Positions 9,524 through 17,510 of a stretch of 64,000 nt of DNA are shown piece by piece (positions within the stretch are counted from its first letter, which is position 1; each line of letters opens with the position of its first letter). Under the pieces are notes generated by a model that was given only the letters and a program-made list of their open reading frames with translations, did no database searches and was not told the DNA's origin. Source of the DNA: Candidatus Minthosoma equi. Its GTDB lineage: Bacteria; Bacteroidota; Bacteroidia; Bacteroidales; Bacteroidaceae. A program made the translations under genes and the position numbers. The stretch is from the NCBI GenBank assembly GCA_018064885.1, contig JAGHUI010000048.1, positions 1 through 64,000 on the forward strand, read 5' to 3'.

Positions 9524-9651
9524 TCTCTACATGAAACGACCAAATTCATACCATGAGAATACAGATGCGATAAGTTCCATGTCTCGTATGAGGCTTGGGC
9601 TTATTCGTGCTTATTCATGGTAAAGGTTACTTGGTCGTACCTATGTAGAGA
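9524..9651. repeat. Long imperfect inverted repeat, possible structured RNA
   Basis: Three nested helices align in order. TCTCTACAT (9524-9532) pairs with ATGTAGAGA (9643-9651), ACGACCAA (9536-9543) with TTGGTCGT (9631-9638), and ACCATGA (9550-9556) with TCATGGT (9615-9621). The ~58-base loop has further self-complementarity. It ends 38 bases before the CFI-box gene. The rest of 9344-9689 shows no coding frame I can support. Confidence 0.65.
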
Positions 9652-9689
9652 ATGAGTTTCGGATTAGTTCGTGCCTCATTCTTTATTAC

Positions 9690-10694
9690 ATGAAACTAAA
9701 GAAAGCATTGATTTGTCCAAATTGTGGGTCTGAAGACATGAGTTCCCCTCGTTTTATCCGCTCGTATTTGTATTGCAAAAATTGCAGATGTTTAATCACG
9801 CTGGAAGAATGGGGAGATCCTGTACTTAGTGAAGAATTAAATTTGGTCGAGTTAGCGAAAACGGAATTAGATTGCGAACACATGTCTTCTGCAAGAGAGT
9901 ATGCTAAGCAAGTATTGGAAATTAATCCGTCAAATGGAGATGCATGGTTTATCATGTTGAAAACAGTAGAAGTAAGAGATGATGGTATTAAAGAGTTAGT
10001 TCCTTATGGTGAAAAAACAGCAAGATTCAACGAAGATAAACCAGACATTTATAGCGAATACGCATGCTACCTTGGCCAATATGTATTTATGAAAAGATCA
10101 GAAGCCTTAGAATTGATGAAAAATCAACAAAATGGGTACTGGCTTTACATATTGACGAAAGGTAATGTGTTAGAATTCAATAAATATCTTTCTAAGATGG
10201 ATTTGAACAGCTCCTCTACTTGGTATTTAGAAAGATTAGCTAGTGATTGGAATTCGTTTGTAAATACGGTCTTATATACACAACTTAAAAAAGAAGAAAA
10301 AGAAGAAGTATGTAAAGATGGAAAAGAGTATTACGATTGGCTATATTCCCTTATCAGTAAAGCAAATCCAGAAGATCGAACGGAAAAAGAAATTCCAGAA
10401 TTTTCTGCTACAAAATATCATTCTTCTGGATGTTATGTGGCTACTGCGGTATATGGTTCTTACGACTGTCCTCAAGTATGGACACTTCGCCGTTTTCGCG
10501 ATAATACACTTGCGAAATCAATGTATGGACGAGCATTCGTACATACATATTACGCTTTAAGCCCAACACTGGTCAACATGTTCGGAGATACAGCTTGGTT
10601 CAGAGCAATGTGGAAGAAGCCTCTTGATACATTGGTTAAAAGGCTTCAAGATAACGGAGTTGAAAACACTCCATACAAAGACAAAACATGGTAA
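9690..10694 (+). CDS. Zinc-ribbon protein with C-terminal CFI-box domain
   Basis: A 334-residue protein of unknown function. An N-terminal zinc ribbon uses C9/C12 and C29/C32 (CPNC...CKNC). Residues ~50-230 are helical and resemble a tetratricopeptide-like segment (AREYAKQVLEINPSNGDAWF). Residues 246-310 match the CFI-box C-terminal domain, with CYVATAVYGSYDCP, LRRFRDNTL, GRAFVHTYYALSPTL. That domain is found at the end of many unrelated bacterial proteins and its role is unknown. AT-rich codon use matches the neighbouring accessory genes, suggesting joint transfer. Confidence 0.75.
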   Translation: MKLKKALICPNCGSEDMSSPRFIRSYLYCKNCRCLITLEEWGDPVLSEELNLVELAKTELDCEHMSSAREYAKQVLEINPSNGDAWFIMLKTVEVRDDGIKELVPYGEKTARFNEDKPDIYSEYACYLGQYVFMKRSEALELMKNQQNGYWLYILTKGNVLEFNKYLSKMDLNSSSTWYLERLASDWNSFVNTVLYTQLKKEEKEEVCKDGKEYYDWLYSLISKANPEDRTEKEIPEFSATKYHSSGCYVATAVYGSYDCPQVWTLRRFRDNTLAKSMYGRAFVHTYYALSPTLVNMFGDTAWFRAMWKKPLDTLVKRLQDNGVENTPYKDKTW

Positions 10695-10723
10695 CTTGCC
10701 ATACTACACAGAAGTATTAACAC

Positions 10724-10773
10724 TTTTATCAGGTGGAAGAGTGTCACGTTAGACACGCTCCCACCTGATAAAA
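10724..10773. terminator. Bidirectional terminator between convergent genes
   Basis: TTTTATCAGGTGG (10724-10736) pairs with CCACCTGATAAAA (10761-10773), with an inner GTGTC/GACAC stem. The A/T flanks give a T tract in either direction, suited to the convergent CFI-box gene and the minus-strand small gene. Confidence 0.85.
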
Positions 10774-10793
10774 CATTGACATCAAAGTATCAA

Positions 10794-10991
10794 TCAAGCA
10801 CCTGCTAAAGCTTTTTTGCGCATCTCGCGAGCCAGATAGCCAATCTCCATTAGATTGACGGGCCAGTTCCTCCTCAAACACTCGTAAACAGCTTCGGTCA
10901 CTATCTGCTTGTCCTTTGGAGCTACTGAGCGCAACCAAATTTCTACTGACACGTCCGTGCCTGCCATCTTTATGTCTTTTAAAGAAATCAT
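10794..10991 (-). CDS. Small hypothetical protein next to the ATPase
   Basis: A 65-residue frame with protein-like composition: MISLKDIKMAGTDVSVEIWL, then VTEAVYECLRRNWPVNLMEI and a basic, alanine-rich end. An alternative start is the internal Met9. It has the same strand as the ATPase gene, 66 bases downstream of its stop. I do not recognise the family; the frame is kept because of its amphipathic pattern and position before the terminator. Confidence 0.5.
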   Translation of the reverse strand: MISLKDIKMAGTDVSVEIWLRSVAPKDKQIVTEAVYECLRRNWPVNLMEIGYLAREMRKKALAGA

Positions 10992-11057
10992 ACCATTTCA
11001 TATTTGTTATTCGTATCATCCGTGCGACAGATGTGTCGCAAAGCCATCACTTTTATA

Positions 11058-12179
11058 CTACATCAGCAACCACTGTTTGAAAACCGGATCTTGAATGCTT
11101 GTCACACCAGCATCTATACTGATTAAATCCCTGTCCAGCACAGCTTTGCGCAGGTTTTTGATATTTGCAGACGTGCCAAGCTTATACTTGCGAAGCACAG
11201 CGGCAGAGCTGAAATTCACCTCTCCATTAGCAATGGCGACAAGGAAACTAATCTGGCGCGGTTTAAGTCCGTCAATGATGTTGTCAAACAGCAATGCACT
11301 TCTATCTATCATTTGCTGGTATGCTACCTTCAAGGCTTCCTCACTTGCTGTTTCCACTGTGAGCATCCACAGCAATTGGCTGAGTTGCTGCACATAGTAC
11401 GAGTGGCATTCCACCTTGTCCGCAACACTCAAAGCAAGATCTTTACTGATGCTTTTTCCCGTATCCTTAAAGCGCTTAACTATGAAATCCGCCCAAACCT
11501 CACGCTCTATCTTTTGCAGCATGATGATATCGCCAAACTTATAGAATGGCATTTCGTAGTCGGCAAAAATAGTGAGCAGCATGTGCTTCTTGCTGCCATA
11601 CAGGCAATAACACACATTCTGATGCGTTTGCCAATGTGAGCGCAATCGCGCTTGAAAAGCAACTGGGGCTTCAAAGTTCTCCACATTCTGGAACTCATCT
11701 ATGCAGACAATCATCTGCTTGCCCTTTTCGACAGCAATCTTCTCTGGCAAGTCAAGAATCTCATCAATCGAATACTTGTGCTCATAGAAATCCAATCCAA
11801 GAGAGAACTCCATTGCAGCTCCTGCATCGGCAAGAGTAATCTTTGGACCTAACGATCCCACATACTTTTTCACCAGTGCCACGAACTCATCCATCTTAGT
11901 CGTAGCAGCAGACAGAACCGCATTCATATAGGCACGGTAGAAGCTTTCCTCATCTCTGCAGTTGAACACATCTACATGGCAAGTCAAGTACTCTTCCGAC
12001 TCTGACTTTATCACTTCAAGTGTACGATGCACCAACGACGACTTCCCCCATCTTCGAGGAGAAACAATCGTCGTATTAATTCTGCCAGTGAGATTCTGCT
12101 TCAATCGCAAAATGTCCTGCTCACGACCAGTGAAATCGTCAGCATCTGCCAATCTGCCATATACAAAGGGGATGTTCAT
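11058..12179 (-). CDS. AAA ATPase of the archaeal-ATPase/STAND-like group
   Basis: A 373-residue P-loop ATPase. The FTGRE motif near residue 16 precedes Walker A SPRRWGKSS (40-48) and Walker B MIVCIDEFQNV (D161, E162), with YGSKKHML as a sensor-like segment. A winged-helix-like C-terminus (LKPRQISFLVAIANGEV, then FKQWL) follows. Such ATPases are abundant and often multicopy in Bacteroidales, and their cellular role is not established. The TACATTTG box at 12212-12205 lies in repeat copy B, placing the transcript start just ahead of the ATG. Confidence 0.85.
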   Translation of the reverse strand: MNIPFVYGRLADADDFTGREQDILRLKQNLTGRINTTIVSPRRWGKSSLVHRTLEVIKSESEEYLTCHVDVFNCRDEESFYRAYMNAVLSAATTKMDEFVALVKKYVGSLGPKITLADAGAAMEFSLGLDFYEHKYSIDEILDLPEKIAVEKGKQMIVCIDEFQNVENFEAPVAFQARLRSHWQTHQNVCYCLYGSKKHMLLTIFADYEMPFYKFGDIIMLQKIEREVWADFIVKRFKDTGKSISKDLALSVADKVECHSYYVQQLSQLLWMLTVETASEEALKVAYQQMIDRSALLFDNIIDGLKPRQISFLVAIANGEVNFSSAAVLRKYKLGTSANIKNLRKAVLDRDLISIDAGVTSIQDPVFKQWLLM

Positions 12180-12200
12180 ATACTTGTTTTCTATTTTTCA

Positions 12201-12382
12201 GGTGCAAATGTAATGAATTTATTTCAAATGAATTTATTTCAAATGAATTTATTTCAAATTAACAAGAAAAAGAGTTGCATTTGCTGTGTGCCATTGAAAA
12301 AAACAGCGAACATGGTTTCATATTCTGTTAGCGCCTTCTTGCAATTGCCTATTTTGACAAGCTAATATTTGCTCATTTGTTC
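12201..12382. repeat. Repeat copy B with three 15-bp tandem units
   Basis: Homologous to 8336-8505 in the same orientation. It contains three consecutive ATGAATTTATTTCAA units (about 12213-12258) and the ATPase TACATTTG promoter box (12212-12205). Copies A and B bracket the MNT-HEPN, CFI-box and ATPase genes. 12383-12475 shows nothing else I can name. Confidence 0.75.
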
Positions 12383-12451
12383 TGTTCTGGCAAGTTACAT
12401 GATGCATCTGCCTTTGCCGCCTTCACTGTGGATGTTTTTTTTCGTCAATCA

Positions 12452-12483
12452 CTTGATAAATACGATTCTTTTTTGTAACTTTG
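12452..12483 (+). promoter_or_regulatory. Promoter reading into composite repeat array 1
   Basis: CTTG (12452-12455), 20 bases, then TAACTTTG (12476-12483), a good match to the Bacteroidetes pattern. It points into an array with no ATG-started gene. The other composite array has the same element at the same spacing. Confidence 0.6.
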
Positions 12484-12526
12484 CATAGCATTTCATAGAA
12501 ATAGAGGGAAAACCATATAAACCAGA

Positions 12527-12752
12527 CAAAGCTTTTGGCTAATGAATCAAAAGCTTTGTCCAACGAGACAAAAGCTTTGTCGCATGAACCAAAGCTTTTG
12601 TCTCGTTTTGTTTACGGGCATATTCATGTCGGTTTAGCAAGCAAAAGCATGGAGCAATTGCGAGCATACGTGTCTTGGACGTCTGAGCTATTCACTTCTG
12701 GACGTACGAGCTATTCACTTCTGGACGTACGAGCAATTTATCTTGAACAGCC
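12527..12752 (+). repeat. Composite repeat array 1: four 21-bp palindromes, then six 23-bp units
   Basis: Four contiguous 21-base units (12527, 12548, 12569, 12590) each start with a CAAAGCTTTTG or CAAAAGCTTTG near-palindrome. After four bases, six contiguous 23-base units start at 12615, 12638, 12661, 12684, 12707 and 12730. Each opens with a variant of CGRGCWA, and units four and five are identical except for the first base. The last unit ends at 12752, directly against the stop of the convergent DKNYY gene. The same layout occurs at 56740-56969. Confidence 0.9.
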
Positions 12753-14207
12753 TTACTTCTTCTTCTCAACCACAAACGGCCACTCGCCCTTATTTGCACG
12801 AGGATTGTAGATGTACTCATTGTTCTTATCGCGGAACTTCATTCCATACTTTCCAACCTCTTTAAATGTGGCGGCATCAACGCCTTTGAGAAGGTGTTTG
12901 CCGCAGTACACATGCTTATCGTCTGCAAAGATATTGTAATCGAACACACGAAGCTTATCCACGTTGATGCGCCCTTTGAGTATCTGCTCAGGTCCATCGA
13001 AGAGCATGTCGTTGATGATGCAGAGATTGAAGTTTGGACTTTCGAAACGAGTGATTTTGATGTCGGAGAAGAGTATGCTATCCCTGTAGATGATGCTGTT
13101 GCCGTTTCGCAGATGGCCGCTGCTGAACGGAATGAGATTCTCTGGCTTGGTGCGAAGAGAGTCGATCTTCTTGAAGCCACCGTATTGCCAATACACGTTG
13201 CGGTGGTCAGCATACCATCCCCATCCCACTTCCTTAAGAGTGAGAGGGTCAGCTTCTGTCATGCGTCCTCGATAGTAGGTGTGCTTTGAATCGCGAATCC
13301 AATCAACGTCGTACTCATTTAAACTACTGTCACTCTTATCCTTAATGAAATACTCTGCAGAAGCAACGTCAATCTCATCCGCTATCGGGCGGTATTCGGC
13401 AAAGCCATTTCCATCGCGATACCACCAATACACATGCTTTGCATCCTTTGGAATGCCTGTCTCGCCAACATAGAATGTCGCAGGGTCAACATGCCTCATC
13501 AATTCATAGCGATTCCATACGTGCTTGTCGTCCTTCGCAAATTCTTTGCTGAGCACAACGAAGGCATCCTCGTTCACATCTTTCATATAATATGGATATG
13601 GATGTTTTGCACTCCATGTGAAATAAACGCCTTTGCCATTTTTGCGATACTGTTCGAAACGAGAGTCGATAGGCGTGCCAGCATACGCATTATATTTCAT
13701 GCTCACATTGACAAGTCCAAGGATGAGAGCAAGTGACACAATACCGCCAAAGATATGGATGGAAGTTGTCCAAGAACGGAAAAACTCGCTATTAAGAAGT
13801 TTCTGGCGCATTATGCCCCACAGTAACATGAAGTAGCTCAGCGACCAGATGTAGCAAGCATAGTTTGGGTACCGGCATTCCTCTTTTTCCGTGAAAAAGT
13901 TCACCACAATGAAAATCGCAGAGATAACGAATGCTATTCCTGCAAACTTGAAAGCACGGTCAAGTTTCTTTTCCCTGAAAGTCAATGCCAACGCATAGTA
14001 ATACATGAAGTTGGACAGCCAGCAAGGAATGTATAGTGGCATGATAATCGTCAAGAATCCAAATGCCACACACGCCCAACCTGGCAGGTTCTCGCTGCCT
14101 GTCTCCACACCTATGCCAGTTGTCATGAAGCATGAGAGGATATAGAGTATTGCGCTGACGATGCAGAATATCTGCGTTACGCTCTTATGTTTGAAGTCAA
14201 TATTCAT
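12753..14207 (-). CDS. Membrane protein with DKNYY-family repeats
   Basis: A 484-residue protein. The first ~175 residues hold four or five hydrophobic segments. The rest is a soluble domain of DKNYY-type repeats: DAKHVYWWYRDGNG, DSKHTYYRGRMTEADPLTLKE, DHRNVYWQYGG, DDKHVYCGKHLLKGVDAATFK. DKNYY proteins are widespread, often in lipid-anchored or membrane contexts, with no defined activity. The gene precedes queC on the same strand only loosely; no operon partner is evident. Its stop codon abuts composite array 1. Confidence 0.8.
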   Translation of the reverse strand: MNIDFKHKSVTQIFCIVSAILYILSCFMTTGIGVETGSENLPGWACVAFGFLTIIMPLYIPCWLSNFMYYYALALTFREKKLDRAFKFAGIAFVISAIFIVVNFFTEKEECRYPNYACYIWSLSYFMLLWGIMRQKLLNSEFFRSWTTSIHIFGGIVSLALILGLVNVSMKYNAYAGTPIDSRFEQYRKNGKGVYFTWSAKHPYPYYMKDVNEDAFVVLSKEFAKDDKHVWNRYELMRHVDPATFYVGETGIPKDAKHVYWWYRDGNGFAEYRPIADEIDVASAEYFIKDKSDSSLNEYDVDWIRDSKHTYYRGRMTEADPLTLKEVGWGWYADHRNVYWQYGGFKKIDSLRTKPENLIPFSSGHLRNGNSIIYRDSILFSDIKITRFESPNFNLCIINDMLFDGPEQILKGRINVDKLRVFDYNIFADDKHVYCGKHLLKGVDAATFKEVGKYGMKFRDKNNEYIYNPRANKGEWPFVVEKKK

Positions 14208-14225
14208 AATAAAAAGAAAAAAGAA

Positions 14226-14879
14226 CTATCCTTCGTATTCCGTTGTATCAACAATTCCAGCTTCCATCAATGCCTCCTTGCGTTCCACACAAGTGCCGCA
14301 CTTGCCACAATGCTTCGTGCCTCCTTTGTAGCATGACCATGTTTCGCTGTAGTCGATGCCAAGCGCCTTGCCATGACGAGCAATCTCTGATTTTGTGATA
14401 CTTGTGTAGGGGGCAAAGACCTTAACATTCGTGTCAGTGCCTTGCGTCATTGCCTCGCTCATAGCATTGATGAACTCAGGTCGGCAATCAGGATAGATGG
14501 TGTGGTCGCCACCGTGATTTGCTATCAGCACACGCTTCAAGCCATAGCTCTCTGCCATGCCGCAAGCAATTGAGAGCATGATGCCGTTGCGGAAAGGAAC
14601 GACTGTACTTGCCATGTTCTCTGCCGTGTAATGTCCCTCAGGAATAGCATCGCCACCCTCCAGCAGCGATGACTTGAAGTATTGCCCCATGAAAGCAAGG
14701 GGAATGGTAACATGCTTGATGCCAAGTCGCTCGCAATGCATCTTTGCCAACGGAATCTCGTTAGCATTATGGTTGCTGCCATAGTCGAAGGAAATACCAA
14801 GGGCTATGGCATCCTTATATTCATAAAGCATCGTGATGGAATCCATTCCACCCGATACAATAATCACGCTATCTTTCAT
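14226..14879 (-). CDS. queC: 7-cyano-7-deazaguanine synthase
   Basis: Makes preQ0, the precursor of queuosine in tRNA, from 7-carboxy-7-deazaguanine with ATP and ammonia. The 217-residue product has the PP-loop SGGMDS near the N-terminus, GHYTAENMASTVVPFRNG, and the C-terminal zinc site in CYKGGTKHCGKCGTC. I chose the ATG at 14879 because MKDSVIIVSGGMDS matches family starts. An in-frame ATG at 14912 would add 11 residues (MLRCCLKNIFE) that look like untranslated sequence. No queDE genes are adjacent. Confidence 0.93.
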   Translation of the reverse strand: MKDSVIIVSGGMDSITMLYEYKDAIALGISFDYGSNHNANEIPLAKMHCERLGIKHVTIPLAFMGQYFKSSLLEGGDAIPEGHYTAENMASTVVPFRNGIMLSIACGMAESYGLKRVLIANHGGDHTIYPDCRPEFINAMSEAMTQGTDTNVKVFAPYTSITKSEIARHGKALGIDYSETWSCYKGGTKHCGKCGTCVERKEALMEAGIVDTTEYEG

Positions 14880-15069
14880 TTCAAAAATGTTTTTCAAACA
14901 ACATCGCAGCATTCAACAGAAAGCAAACACATGCTTGCTTCTTCCCAATCTTTGTTGTTGTTTATATTAAATGCGCAGCAAATGTAAACATTATTATTTA
15001 CTTGGTAAATTTTTTCATACATAAATAAACGAAAAAGGACAAATATGCGAGCAATAGCATGGAAATGAC

Positions 15070-15077
15070 TAACTTTG
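15070..15077 (+). promoter_or_regulatory. TAACTTTG box directly upstream of the nucleotidase ATG
   Basis: TAACTTTG lies 8 bases before the ATG at 15086. With a transcript start about 6 bases after the box, the mRNA would be almost leaderless. No clear upstream TTTG box is present at the usual spacing. It overlaps an in-frame ATG at 15059, which argues against that earlier start. Confidence 0.5.
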
Positions 15078-15085
15078 CAAACATT

Positions 15086-16516
15086 ATGCGCTGGGTACAC
15101 ACTACAGATATTCACGGAATGGAGATGCTGCAGAACCTCAAGCAACAGCTTGGGGCAGACGTGCTGTCGGATGGCGGTGATTGCCTGCAAGGATCGTCAT
15201 GGACGGCTTTTGCCAGTTCTGGCATGATAGCAGAAGAGATGAACCAGATGGGCTACGACGTGGGAGTGGCAGGCAACCATGACATTGCTGCTGGCAAGGA
15301 GTGCCTGGAGCTATGGGCGAGAAATTGCAAGTTTCCGCTACTTGGCATGAATGGCAGATATTATACTGTGATAGAGAAGGAAGGGATGAAAATAGGAGTG
15401 GCAGGATTCATGTTTGCCGATTTGCAAGAACAAGTTCACGAAGCCGTGAAGAAACTGCTTGAAACGGAGAAAGTTGACCTGCTTGTCGGACTGTTTCACT
15501 CTGGATGGGAAGGAGGCATGATGAACGAGAATATCACGAGAAAGGTTGCAGAAGAAACTGTCGGATTTGACCTAATTCTATACGGTCACGACCATCACAC
15601 CGCCGTCCACAGAGTGCAGAACAAGCATGGCAAAGAAGTTCTCTGCGTGGGAGGCGGCTGCTGCGGCATGGCAACGATAATAAACTGCCAGCAGCACAAA
15701 GAGAACGGATGGACTTTCGATGTTGAGTTCCGATATGCAGGCATGGAGCACGAAACAAGAGCTGAGCATTTCCCAAAATACAAGGAATGGCTGAACACTC
15801 CCATTGCAACGCTCACCGACAAGATTGAGGAATGTGACTCATTCTTCGGTCCTTCAGCATTCATCACGCTTTTTCACAAAATGCAGTTCTGGGCAACTGG
15901 AGCCGACATCTCCTTTGCATCTCCCGTAAACTACGATTCTGCAGTGAGCGCTGGCATGTTGCGAATGAAAGACATGTTCACACTCTACCGATTCGACACG
16001 CAATTATTCATCATGCAGCTTTCGGGAAAGGAAATCAGAAACGTTCTGGAAAGAAGCTACGGAAGATGGGCAAACGAGATGCGACAAGCAAGCGACGACG
16101 CTCTGCTTATGGGCTTCATCCTTGACGGAGGAACCCGAAAAGGACTGATAAATTCGTCGCTCAACATGCTATCTGCCGAGGGCATAGATTATACCGTTGA
16201 CATCACACAACCCTCAGGCAAAAAGGTTGCGATCCTGCAGATGAGCGACGGAAGAGCGTTTGATGAAAACAGCACCTACACCGTAGCCGTCAACTCCCAT
16301 CACGGCACAGGATGGGGAGGACTCTTTCCCAATGTAGATTTGGCAGAGAAAATAATAAAGACTCATGCGCTAAGCACAAGAGAATGCCTCACCGAGTATC
16401 TGAGGCAGCAAAGCATTTATGTTCCAGAAACACACAGCAACTGGAAGTTCGTCCCCACAGCCTGGGCAGACGAAGCCTTGAAGCGAGACAGGGCTATCCT
16501 CTTTGGCAAAGAATGA
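15086..16516 (+). CDS. 5'-nucleotidase/2',3'-cyclic phosphodiesterase family protein
   Basis: A two-domain calcineurin-like phosphoesterase of 476 residues. Metal-binding motifs appear in order: TTDIHG, SDGGDCLQG, GNHD, LVGLFHSGWEGG and LYGHDHH. The C-terminal 5'-nucleotidase domain (from about residue 250) recognises the base. It probably dephosphorylates nucleotides. Unlike UshA there is no signal peptide, so it may act in the cytosol. The ATG at 15059 is possible but lies upstream of the TAACTTTG box. The 3' end overlaps the convergent btuC by 23 bases. Confidence 0.85.
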   Translation: MRWVHTTDIHGMEMLQNLKQQLGADVLSDGGDCLQGSSWTAFASSGMIAEEMNQMGYDVGVAGNHDIAAGKECLELWARNCKFPLLGMNGRYYTVIEKEGMKIGVAGFMFADLQEQVHEAVKKLLETEKVDLLVGLFHSGWEGGMMNENITRKVAEETVGFDLILYGHDHHTAVHRVQNKHGKEVLCVGGGCCGMATIINCQQHKENGWTFDVEFRYAGMEHETRAEHFPKYKEWLNTPIATLTDKIEECDSFFGPSAFITLFHKMQFWATGADISFASPVNYDSAVSAGMLRMKDMFTLYRFDTQLFIMQLSGKEIRNVLERSYGRWANEMRQASDDALLMGFILDGGTRKGLINSSLNMLSAEGIDYTVDITQPSGKKVAILQMSDGRAFDENSTYTVAVNSHHGTGWGGLFPNVDLAEKIIKTHALSTRECLTEYLRQQSIYVPETHSNWKFVPTAWADEALKRDRAILFGKE

Positions 16517-17510
16517 CATAGAGAATTACTGGTGCGCCGATGATTGGCGTGACGGCATTGAGAGGAAGGATGGTGTCGCCAGGAAGAATACATAGCAAAT
16601 TGCAGAGCATGGCGATGAAGGCTCCAGAAAGGATAGTGGCAGGAAGCAGAACCTTGTGATTTTCAGAACCTACAAACATTCGTGCTATGTGAGGCACGGC
16701 AAGACCAATGAAAGACACGGGACCACAGAAAGCAGTGGAAATGGCAGTCAGCAAGCCTGTTGACAATAGAAGCCAACGACGCACATGACTAATGTTGAAT
16801 CCTAGATTCTGTGCATAGCTATCGCCAAGCAAAAGAGCGTTGAGAGGCTTGACGAGAAGAATAGCAAGCGTGAGTCCTGCGAGGCTTACTCCTGCAAACC
16901 AAGGCAGTTGCTGCAGCGACACATCGCTGAAACTGCCCATTCCCCACATCACATACGAATGAACATTGTCTGCCGAAGCGAAGGCGTTGAGCAGCGAAAT
17001 GAGCGATGAGGTGAGGTAACCCACCATGATGCCCACGATGAGGAGCATGATGTTGGACTTGATGATTGATGCCAAGCCGAGCAGGATGCCAAGCACAAGC
17101 AGAGAACCGATGAAGGCTGCAAAGATGATGGCGAAGAAGCCTGCAACCTGAAACGATGAGTCTGAGCCAATAACGCCTCCGAGTGCGAGCATGACGAGTG
17201 CCACTCCAAGACTGGCTCCGTTGGTGATGCCAAGAATGGAAGGACCAGCAAGCGAGTTGCGGAAGGATGTCTGAAGCATGAGGCCAGACGCAGCGAGCGA
17301 GGCACCGCACAGCATGGCTGTAACAGCCTGAGGCAGACGTGACTCCATAACGATGAATGCCCAGCTTGCCTTGCTTCCTTCGCCTCCGAGGAGAATGGAG
17401 AAAACTTCGCCCGCAGGAATATCCACCGAACCGATGATGAGGTTCAGCACGAATAGGACAACTATGCTTATGGCAAGAACGCCAATCTTTATGCTACTTT
17501 TCATCTTCAA
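16494..17510 (-). CDS. btuC: FecCD-family ABC permease, probably BtuC
   Basis: Inner-membrane permease of a cobalamin or siderophore ABC importer. The 338 residues form about ten hydrophobic segments. They contain the family features ESRLPQAVTAMLCGASLAASG near residue 55 and the GPVSFIGLAVPHIARM coupling segment near 265. It is the last gene of the riboswitch-headed operon and overlaps btuF by 17 bases. No ATPase gene follows; the FecE/BtuD-type ATPase at 37706-38785 is a candidate partner. B12 specificity is inferred from operon context. Confidence 0.88.
   Translation of the reverse strand: MKMKSSIKIGVLAISIVVLFVLNLIIGSVDIPAGEVFSILLGGEGSKASWAFIVMESRLPQAVTAMLCGASLAASGLMLQTSFRNSLAGPSILGITNGASLGVALVMLALGGVIGSDSSFQVAGFFAIIFAAFIGSLLVLGILLGLASIIKSNIMLLIVGIMVGYLTSSLISLLNAFASADNVHSYVMWGMGSFSDVSLQQLPWFAGVSLAGLTLAILLVKPLNALLLGDSYAQNLGFNISHVRRWLLLSTGLLTAISTAFCGPVSFIGLAVPHIARMFVGSENHKVLLPATILSGAFIAMLCNLLCILPGDTILPLNAVTPIIGAPVILYVILCQRG

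Noticed and set aside
12527..12752. CRISPR array
   Set aside because: There are no unique spacers between repeats, the units are contiguous with two different periods, and no cas genes are present.
12535..12810. 91-residue open frame across composite array 1
   Set aside because: It has only a TTG start, and the 21-base units keep any frame open. The frame runs into the antisense of the DKNYY gene. A repeat artefact, not a gene.
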